From Acidobacteriaceae bacterium (lineage in GTDB: Bacteria; Acidobacteriota; Terriglobia; Bryobacterales; Bryobacteraceae): 6,079 nucleotides of DNA. Below the pieces are notes generated by a model that worked only from the letters and a program-made list of their open reading frames with translations, had not been told where the DNA came from and did no database searches. Shown here piece after piece: positions 1 to 4,761 of this stretch (position 1 is its first letter; every line of letters starts with the position of its first letter). Position numbers and translations under genes: made by a program. The stretch is taken from the NCBI GenBank assembly GCA_019246575.1, contig JAFAQG010000624.1, positions 1-6,079 on the forward strand, written 5' to 3'.

Positions 1-56
1 GACGCCTGAACTTCATCCGCTAAACTATGGGCCGCGTACTCCAGCACGAGGTTCAC
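1..56 (-). pseudogene. Out-of-frame C-terminal remainder of the DUF433 gene
   Basis: Read from the GTG at 56-54 toward the left edge, this strand gives VNLVLEYAAHSLADEVQA with no stop. It matches the helix that normally closes DUF433 proteins directly after the FPGV(T/S)RxQ segment. It is displaced from the upstream frame by the equivalent of one lost base, for example AAGTGA in place of AAGGTGA or CCAAGTGA. The frame is open at the window edge, so the true C-terminus is not visible. An ATG at 16-14 in a third frame begins MKFRR and could be the start of an overlapping toxin gene, but too little is visible to support that. Confidence 0.6.
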
Positions 57-226
57 TTGCCCCGCGACACGCCTGGAAACCATTCGAGGAACTCGTGAAC
101 GGTCGCACCGCCCTCTAGGTTCGAAAACAGAGCGGAAACCGGCACACGAGTCCGGCGAAATATCCAAACACCGCTAACTTTACTCGCGTGCCGTTCGACC
201 GCTGGACACGTTGACCAATCGACCAT
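53..226 (-). CDS. DUF433 antitoxin-like protein, truncated by frameshift
   Basis: Small DUF433-family protein, 57 codons before a TGA at 55-53. The start is the ATG at 226-224 because a perfect AAGGAGG lies 7 bases upstream and the family normally begins here (MVDWSTCPAVERH). The core KVSGVWIFRRTRVPVSALF, then the NLEGGATV turn and EFLEWFPGVSRG, is the classic DUF433 winged-helix-like fold. Family members are usually about 70-80 residues and end with a helix like QVxxVLEHAARSL. That helix is absent here but reads on in another frame from position 56 to the window edge, so one base appears to be missing near 56-60. DUF433 proteins are commonly antitoxins encoded just before a PIN-like (DUF5615) toxin, which would lie beyond the left edge. 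Antitoxin function is inferred. The gene lies 116 bp downstream of the phosphoesterase. Whether the break is real or a sequencing error cannot be told. Confidence 0.75.
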   Translation of the reverse strand: MVDWSTCPAVERHASKVSGVWIFRRTRVPVSALFSNLEGGATVHEFLEWFPGVSRGK

Positions 227-233
227 GGGAATT

Positions 234-240
234 CCTCCTT
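234..240 (-). promoter_or_regulatory. Strong ribosome binding site for the DUF433 gene
   Basis: AAGGAGG is complementary to the 16S rRNA 3' end and sits 7 bases before the ATG at 226-224. It is the only textbook Shine-Dalgarno I see in the window. It fixes the start of the DUF433 protein at MVDW rather than at the longer upstream extension of the open frame (to 337), whose extra 37 residues do not resemble the family. Confidence 0.85.
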
Positions 241-342
241 CATTATCAGCGTCACGGACCCCGCTTGAGCAGTATCGTCGGGACCGTGCCCCGTGTTTCA
301 CGTAACGCGTCAGAAGACGCATCGCATCGGGCTCCAAGAGTG

Positions 343-1299
343 TCAGTTTCTTCTCAGCTCAATTACGGCCACTTCCGGAGGGCAGTTCAACCGTACCGGC
401 AACGTGGAGCAGCCTGCGCCCCACGTTGTATAGCCGTGCATTCCGTTGTGCCTCCAGTGCCCCTGAATATAACGCCGCGGGGCGCGTGCATTTTTCTTAA
501 TTGCGCCGATCGCAGGTAACCGAATCTGTCCCGCGTGCGTGTGTCCACAGAGGTAGAGATCAATGCGCTGCGCGGCTGCCTGCTCATATACATCCGGTGT
601 GTGCGTCAACAAAATCTTGAAGCCGTGTGGCGGGATTTCCGCCATTGTACCGGGCAAATCATCGCAGCGGTAGTCAAACGAATCGTCCAGGCCGGCGATC
701 CACAGCGCCGAATTTCCCTTTTCAATCGCGACAGCCTCATTGATGAGCATGCGCACGCCCATCGCTTCCAACCGGCCCACCATCTCTGCGGCGTCGTGGT
801 TGCCCAAAATGCCGAAACATCCATACGGAGCGGAGATGCACGATAACACGGTTTGCATTCGCGGATAAACTCGATCGCAAGGCCCGCTAAACTCGAACCG
901 GTAGTCGCCCGTCAAAACGCACGCGTCCGCTTTTAGGCCGCTCAGCACGGGCACAAGCGCTTCCGACAACCCGTCCATTTCGTCGATGTGCAAGTCTCCT
1001 ATGTGCAGAATGCGAAAGCCATGGAACGCGGCGGGCAAATCGTCGAAACCTAAGCGAACATTGCGGACTCCGGGACGGAGAGCGTTTCGCACGCCTCGTG
1101 AGTAAATTCCAAGCGACTTGATTGCGGTCTTGAGTATGGGCGTCTTGATGTGTCGCTCGTACCAGAGCCGTGCACCGGTCTTGCGAAACGTCCGGCCCGA
1201 ACGGGCGAAATACTCTTCAACAGCGATCCTCGGCTTCAGACGTTCGCTATGCGCAACGTCTGGCGGCGAGGCAACCCCGTCTTCGTCCTTCGGATGCAC
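343..1299 (-). CDS. Metallophosphoesterase, YkuE/YaeI-like
   Basis: Calcineurin-like phosphoesterase of 318 residues using a two-metal centre. All family motifs are present in order: GDLH (D102, H104), GDYRFE (D132), GNHD (N167, H168), LLTHTP (H233) and GHTHAGQ (H253, H255). The spacing and the GHTHAGQIRLP ending are typical of the YkuE/YaeI/LpxG-like branch, whose members hydrolyse phosphodiester or pyrophosphate bonds, some in lipid precursors; the substrate here is unknown. The start is GTG at 1299-1297. A stop codon (TAG) lies immediately before it and no ATG occurs before the D102 motif, so only an internal GTG at 1092 could replace it, and that would leave a very short N-terminus. No signal peptide or membrane helix is visible. 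The first 85 residues are basic with a mildly amphipathic stretch (about 50-75), suggesting a cytosolic or membrane-peripheral enzyme. It follows the exported unknown protein by 37 bp and may share its transcript. Confidence 0.9.
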   Translation of the reverse strand: MHPKDEDGVASPPDVAHSERLKPRIAVEEYFARSGRTFRKTGARLWYERHIKTPILKTAIKSLGIYSRGVRNALRPGVRNVRLGFDDLPAAFHGFRILHIGDLHIDEMDGLSEALVPVLSGLKADACVLTGDYRFEFSGPCDRVYPRMQTVLSCISAPYGCFGILGNHDAAEMVGRLEAMGVRMLINEAVAIEKGNSALWIAGLDDSFDYRCDDLPGTMAEIPPHGFKILLTHTPDVYEQAAAQRIDLYLCGHTHAGQIRLPAIGAIKKNARAPRRYIQGHWRHNGMHGYTTWGAGCSTLPVRLNCPPEVAVIELRRN

Positions 1300-1336
1300 C
1301 TACTTCGATCTTAGGTGCAGACATGATCGCTATGCT

Positions 1337-2269
1337 TCAGCGCTCGGGAGGACACGGCCGACGAGGCGGCGGTTCAGGCACCTGACGGAATTGCGGAACG
1401 CCTGGCCATCGGAGGATTTCACGAGTCGGTATGCCGCACCGCTCCACCTCACGCGTGAGATATTGCATGTTGATCATCCAAACTCCGTCGGTGGGATCGG
1501 ATCGCTCCAGCCACTGCATGCGATAGCCGATCGATTTTGTCATCCGCAGCAGAACATCCCGTGCGCGCTCGCCGGTTGCCTCCACAACAACAGGCGTTTG
1601 CGCTAAGCCATTATCGAAGATCCCAAATCCGCAGGAGACATGCAGGCCCGTGGTCTTCGAGAGCGCCCGGCCCAGCAAAGTAAACATGTCCTGCGCATCG
1701 GTTGCTGTTTTGGGAATCGACATCCGCATGTCCAGCAAACGAGCGATGCTCACCGGTTTACAGGCGCTATTTCTGCCGACCTCGGGTACGAAGCTGTAGA
1801 CATCGCCTTGGGTTTCCACTCGGTACCTGAAAGGGAAATGGCTGTTATAGGTGGATACAATCTGTCGTAATACCGGCTCTGGATTCAGCGGCTCCCCATT
1901 CGGCGGCACTCGATAGCTGACCTCCAGCGCGCCACCTTTCGGGATCAGAAGCTTGCGGCCTGGGTAAGCCTGGCGAAATTGGGACGAACTTATGTCTTTC
2001 AGATCGTCGGCGCAAGCATACGGCGGGTCCTCCGCATTTATCACCCAGTGATAAGTTTCTGCGACCGTGACCGCCGCTGAATCCAGCGGACGAGGCGACT
2101 CTACCCTGAGAATCGCAACGGAGCCGCTAACGCTGATCGTTCCTGCTTCGGGATTGTTCGAGCTCGCGGCAACAATCAGCGGCAACAGCGAAATGAGCCG
2201 CACGTCGCAATAGACACCGGTGAATCGGAGCGAGTTCCCCGTCCGGTGGCGCTTGCGATGGCCGGCCAT
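1337..2269 (-). CDS. Exported protein of unknown function with EDPPY motif
   Basis: I do not recognise a named family. From the ATG at 2269 the protein has 310 residues: a basic N-region (RKRHR), a hydrophobic segment LISLLPLIVAAS (about 25-36) ending in a likely signal-peptidase site, and then an extracytoplasmic body. A first module has VAETYHWVINAEDPPY (about 69-84), then a beta-rich stretch to FVPE (about 162). A second module (about 175-268) has RALSKTTGL, GERARDVLLRM and GVWMINM, the rhythm of small secretin/TonB N-terminal (STN-like) repeats. The end is proline- and arginine-rich (PEPPPRRPCPPER). Similar 'EDPPY' exported proteins are, from memory, frequent in Acidobacteriota. A GTG at 2203-2201 would start directly on a compact signal peptide (VRLISLLPLIVAA) and leave 103 bp to the divergent gene; neither start has a clear ribosome site. 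The frame stays open to 2392, but that extension overlaps the next gene and is rejected. Confidence 0.75.
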   Translation of the reverse strand: MAGHRKRHRTGNSLRFTGVYCDVRLISLLPLIVAASSNNPEAGTISVSGSVAILRVESPRPLDSAAVTVAETYHWVINAEDPPYACADDLKDISSSQFRQAYPGRKLLIPKGGALEVSYRVPPNGEPLNPEPVLRQIVSTYNSHFPFRYRVETQGDVYSFVPEVGRNSACKPVSIARLLDMRMSIPKTATDAQDMFTLLGRALSKTTGLHVSCGFGIFDNGLAQTPVVVEATGERARDVLLRMTKSIGYRMQWLERSDPTDGVWMINMQYLTREVERCGIPTREILRWPGVPQFRQVPEPPPRRPCPPER

Positions 2270-2306
2270 ACGATCGACCTGACTACCCGGCTGTGACGAT
2301 ACTGGA

Positions 2307-3428
2307 ATGGTGATCGCCTCCGATGAACAGGATCCGTTTTTCACTCCTTCGCAGCTCGCGCAGATTCTCACGCTTGACGAATTTGAGACCATCGCGCAGA
2401 AATTCCTCAGTGTTATGGCTTACGACTACCTGCGCGGCGGTGTTGGCGACGAGGTCACGGTGGCGGAAAATCGCGCAGCATTCGACCGAATCCAGCTAAA
2501 CCCGCGAGTGCTGGTCGACGTCACACACCTCGATACGTCCGTGACACTCTTCGGACGGCGGCACGCCATGCCGATCCTGCTCGCGCCGACCGGCTATCAC
2601 AAGCTGTTTCATCCCGAAGGCGAAGTCGAAACGGTTCGCGGCGCAGATCTCAGCGAATGTCAGTTAATGGCCGCGGCGTTCTCGACCGTGCCGTTCTCCG
2701 ATATGGCAACCGCATCGAAGACGCCGCTATCCTTTCAGCTTTATTTCCAATACCAGCGCGAGCATACGCGCCATCTTGTCGATCGCGTGCTCGAAGTCGG
2801 CTGCGAATCCATCTGCTTCACCGTAGATGTGCCCGTAAACGGCCCGCGAGATCGCGAGCTTCGCGCGAAATTTGCGCTTCCATCGGGAACGCAACGCGCG
2901 AATTTATCGTTTCTCGGCACGTCTTTCGCCTCCGCCGCGCACCGGCCCACCGGTCGGAACATCTATGCGCCTACACGCGCCGCCAACGCCACGTGGAAAG
3001 ATCTCGAATGGCTGCGCTCAATCGTTCCCGTGCCGCTCATCATCAAGGGCGTACTTGATCCCGACGATGCTCAACGCGCGGTCGAGTGCGGATGCGATGC
3101 GTTGATCGTCTCCAATCACGGCGGCCGGAGTGTTGATACCGCACCATCTGCGCTCGATGCTCTGCGCCGGATTGTCGATCGCCTCGACAGCCGCGTTCCT
3201 TTACTTGTTGACGGCGGCATTCGCCGCGGCACCGATGTCTTCAAAGCGCTTGCGCTCGGCGCGAAAGCTGTCCTCATCGGCCGCTCCTACCTTTATGGAC
3301 TCGCGGTCGGCGGCGCGGCGGGAATCGCGCGTGTGGTCGAAATCCTCCGCACGGAACTCGAGATGACTATGGGCCTCATGGGCTGCCAGAATCTGTCACA
3401 GATTCAAAAAGACCGCCTCTGGTGTTGA
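2307..3428 (+). CDS. FMN-dependent alpha-hydroxy-acid oxidase/dehydrogenase
   Basis: A TIM-barrel flavoenzyme of 373 residues in the glycolate oxidase/lactate dehydrogenase (FMN_dh) family, oxidising an (S)-2-hydroxy acid to the 2-oxo acid. By comparison with spinach glycolate oxidase the active site is complete: Y41 (AYDYLRGG), Y146 (FQLY), D174 (TVDVP), R181, K247 (IIKG), and H271 with R274 (SNHGGR). FMN-phosphate binding is shown by DGGIRRGTD (302-310) and IGR (324-326). Length is normal for the family and there is no signal or membrane segment, so it is probably a soluble cytoplasmic enzyme. The segment MAAAFSTV has alanine (A123) where glycolate oxidase has a serine near the flavin, and F125 in place of a tryptophan, so the substrate may differ from glycolate. 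The start is ATG 2307 (a GTG follows at 2310); the ribosome site is weak. It diverges from the exported unknown gene and converges with the SDR gene, with only 7 bp between stops. Whether oxygen or another acceptor is used cannot be told. Confidence 0.93.
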   Translation: MVIASDEQDPFFTPSQLAQILTLDEFETIAQKFLSVMAYDYLRGGVGDEVTVAENRAAFDRIQLNPRVLVDVTHLDTSVTLFGRRHAMPILLAPTGYHKLFHPEGEVETVRGADLSECQLMAAAFSTVPFSDMATASKTPLSFQLYFQYQREHTRHLVDRVLEVGCESICFTVDVPVNGPRDRELRAKFALPSGTQRANLSFLGTSFASAAHRPTGRNIYAPTRAANATWKDLEWLRSIVPVPLIIKGVLDPDDAQRAVECGCDALIVSNHGGRSVDTAPSALDALRRIVDRLDSRVPLLVDGGIRRGTDVFKALALGAKAVLIGRSYLYGLAVGGAAGIARVVEILRTELEMTMGLMGCQNLSQIQKDRLWC

Positions 3429-3435
3429 GCGCGCA

Positions 3436-4212
3436 TCACTGGTTCACGCCCGAGGCCAGGAAACCTCCATCCACCGAGATGCACTGCCCGGTTATAAAGC
3501 TGGCGGCATCCGATGCAAAGAAAATCGCCGTCCCTACCAGTTCCGGAATTTTGCCGAACCGCTTCATCGGAGTTCGCAGCAACAACTCGCGTCCACGCTC
3601 GGTGCCGTCAAGCAGCCCGGCATTCAATTCGGTGCGAAACACTCCGGGGGCGATTGCGTTAACGTTGATTCCTTTCTGCGCCCACTCGACAGCCAGGCTG
3701 CGCGTCAACCCGAGGACGCCTGCCTTCGACGATGCGTAAGCAGTCACTTCGAAGAAACTGACAAACGAATTTAGCGAGGCGATATTGATCACCCGCCCTC
3801 GCCCGCTATTTAATAAAGGCTCATAGAAGCTCTGACAAGCGCGCAGCGTGCCAGTCAGGTTCACGTCCACCAGGTTGTTCCATTCGCCCTCAGTTATGGA
3901 AACCGTCGGCTTGCGAAAAATCTGTCCTGCGGCGTTGAGCAGAATGTCGACGCGCCCAAACTCCTTCATCACCGCGTCTCGCAGCGCATCGATCGATTCT
4001 CTCTTCGACGCGTCCGTCGTCTGCCGCAGGCTCCTTCGCCCGAGCTTCTCGATGTCGCCGGCCACCTCATTGACGAGATTTTCCCGCCGTCCCGTTGCAA
4101 TAACGTCCGCCCCCGCTTCGGCCATGCCGATTGCCAGTGTGCGTCCAATGCCGGAAGTTCCGCCCATCACCACTGCGACCCGGCCGGAAAGATCGAAAAG
4201 TTGAAGTGACAT
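3436..4212 (-). CDS. SDR family oxidoreductase, KduD/gluconate 5-dehydrogenase-like
   Basis: Classical short-chain dehydrogenase of 258 residues, the usual length. The Rossmann glycine motif is GGTSGIG (17-23), followed by the LNAAG segment (92-96), N118 in DVNLTG, catalytic S146 (INIAS), Y159 and K163 (YASSK), and the PG motif (189-190). The C-terminal TGQCISVDGGFLASG is typical of the group containing 2-dehydro-3-deoxy-gluconate 5-dehydrogenase (KduD) and gluconate 5-dehydrogenase. It should interconvert a hydroxyl and a keto group on a sugar-acid-like substrate using NAD(P). Arginines R42-R43 after the second strand, with no acidic residue there, favour NADPH; this is inferred. The start is ATG 4212-4210, with AAAGG very close upstream. 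It is transcribed divergently from the cupin (56 bp) and converges on the FMN enzyme. Its place beside galactarate dehydratase and a hydroxy-acid oxidase supports a role in sugar-acid catabolism, but the exact reaction cannot be assigned. Confidence 0.92.
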   Translation of the reverse strand: MSLQLFDLSGRVAVVMGGTSGIGRTLAIGMAEAGADVIATGRRENLVNEVAGDIEKLGRRSLRQTTDASKRESIDALRDAVMKEFGRVDILLNAAGQIFRKPTVSITEGEWNNLVDVNLTGTLRACQSFYEPLLNSGRGRVINIASLNSFVSFFEVTAYASSKAGVLGLTRSLAVEWAQKGINVNAIAPGVFRTELNAGLLDGTERGRELLLRTPMKRFGKIPELVGTAIFFASDAASFITGQCISVDGGFLASGVNQ

Positions 4213-4268
4213 GGCCTTTATATTACTGACTCCCCTGCACGCTCGGAATCGATAATATTGATGCAGCT
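4213..4268. promoter_or_regulatory. Divergent promoter region between SDR and cupin genes
   Basis: These 56 bp are the only upstream space for both genes and are more AT-rich at both ends than the surrounding sequence. On the minus strand TAATAT (4225-4220) or TATAAA (4222-4217) could be a -10 box for the SDR gene. On the plus strand GATAAT (4251-4256) could be a -10 box for the cupin gene, with CTGACT as a poor -35 at a long 19-bp spacing. Both -10 candidates lie very close to their start codons, which would give very short leaders. The individual boxes are guesses; only the shared divergent layout is clear. Confidence 0.4.
4248..4262. promoter_or_regulatory. Imperfect 15-bp palindrome, possible operator
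   Basis: ATCGATAATATTGAT is a near-palindrome: six of the seven arm positions pair around a central A. It overlaps the GATAAT -10 candidate and ends six bases before the cupin start codon. Its place in a short divergent gap and its AT-rich composition would suit a repressor site controlling the cupin and perhaps the SDR gene. AT-rich words form chance palindromes easily, and no regulator gene is in the window. Confidence 0.3.
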
Positions 4269-4706
4269 ATGATCTACTCACGAAGAGACCTGAGCCTACT
4301 CTTACCAACGCTGGCAGCAGCCGCTCGAGCGAGCGCCGCCGAAAACGACACGCTTGCCGGTAAGTGCTACCCGTTCGAAAGCATGCCCGTGAAGACAAAT
4401 CCAACCAATCACAGCGAGAGCCGGCAGGTGTTCGATGGAAAAAGCCACTCCGGTTGTCATCTCGACATGCACATCACAACGCTTCCGCCGGGCCAGATGC
4501 CGCACCCGCCGCACACGCATGAACACGACGAGCTGATCACCATTCAGAAGGGCACGCTCGAAGCCACCATCGCGGGCCAAACCACGCGTGTCGGACCCGG
4601 CTCGGTTGTTTATGTCGACGGAACGAAGTTGCATGGTTGGAAGAACGTCGGTGATACGCCCGCGCAATACTTCGTTCTCGCAATCGGACGCAGCGGCAAC
4701 GCTTAG
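4269..4706 (+). CDS. Tat-exported small cupin-domain protein
   Basis: Single-domain cupin of 145 residues. The N-terminus, SRRDLSLLLPTLAAAARASA (residues 4-23), is a twin-arginine-type signal: an RR pair, a hydrophobic stretch and an ASA cleavage site, so the protein probably folds with its metal in the cytoplasm and acts outside. Cupin motif 1 runs from G75 through H82, H84 and E88 to G95 (PHTHEHDELITIQKG); motif 2 runs from G111 to H122 and N126 (LHGWKN). H82, H84, E88 and H122 form a complete metal site. Such stand-alone cupins range from sugar-acid isomerases to dioxygenases and binding proteins, so no reaction can be assigned. The ATG at 4269 has no clear ribosome site. An ATG at 4261 is in another frame and stops at once. 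It diverges from the SDR gene and converges with garD, suggesting, but not proving, a role linked to sugar-acid use. Confidence 0.87.
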   Translation: MIYSRRDLSLLLPTLAAAARASAAENDTLAGKCYPFESMPVKTNPTNHSESRQVFDGKSHSGCHLDMHITTLPPGQMPHPPHTHEHDELITIQKGTLEATIAGQTTRVGPGSVVYVDGTKLHGWKNVGDTPAQYFVLAIGRSGNA

Positions 4707-4755
4707 TTCTGGGTTCCGGGCTTCCTGCTTCTTGCTTCTGACTTCCTGCTTCCGA
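4707..4755. repeat. Degenerate 7-bp (CTTCNNN) tandem repeat tract
   Basis: Starting at the base after the cupin stop, the triplet TTC recurs at 4707, 4714, 4722, 4729, 4736, 4743 and 4750. The five units from 4721 to 4755 are in strict 7-bp phase: CTTCCTG, CTTCTTG, CTTCTGA, CTTCCTG, CTTCCGA. Two looser units (TTCTGGG, TTCCGGG) precede them with a one-base slip. A further TTCTC reaches the garD stop codon. The tract fills nearly the whole gap between two convergent genes. No stable hairpin with a T-run is evident, so I do not call it a terminator. I recall similar heptamer tracts between genes in Acidobacteriota genomes, but this is memory, not a search. Confidence 0.75.
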
Positions 4756-4761
4756 TTCTCT

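Noticed and set aside
242..247. GATAAT on the minus strand as a -10 box for the DUF433 gene
   Set aside because: It ends one base before the Shine-Dalgarno, which would leave the ribosome site at the very 5' end of the RNA, and no -35 match stands at the right distance.
305..322. Hairpin (7-bp stem, 4-base loop) about 20 bases after the phosphoesterase stop on the minus strand
   Set aside because: The stem ATGCGTC/GACGCGT is short, has one wobble pair and is not followed by a T-run, so it is not supported as an intrinsic terminator.
227..337. Longer DUF433 protein starting at 337
   Set aside because: The extra 37 residues do not match the family, and the strong ribosome site points to the start at 226.
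1118..1606. 162-codon plus-strand frame across the phosphoesterase/exported-protein junction
   Set aside because: It is antisense to two supported genes, with no motif and no ribosome site.
2270..2392. N-terminal extension of the exported protein to position 2392
   Set aside because: It would overlap the start of the FMN enzyme on the other strand by 86 bp and puts serine-rich sequence with no family likeness ahead of the signal peptide.
3429..3435. Terminator between the convergent FMN enzyme and SDR genes
   Set aside because: Only 7 bp separate the stop codons and no stem with a T-run is visible nearby.
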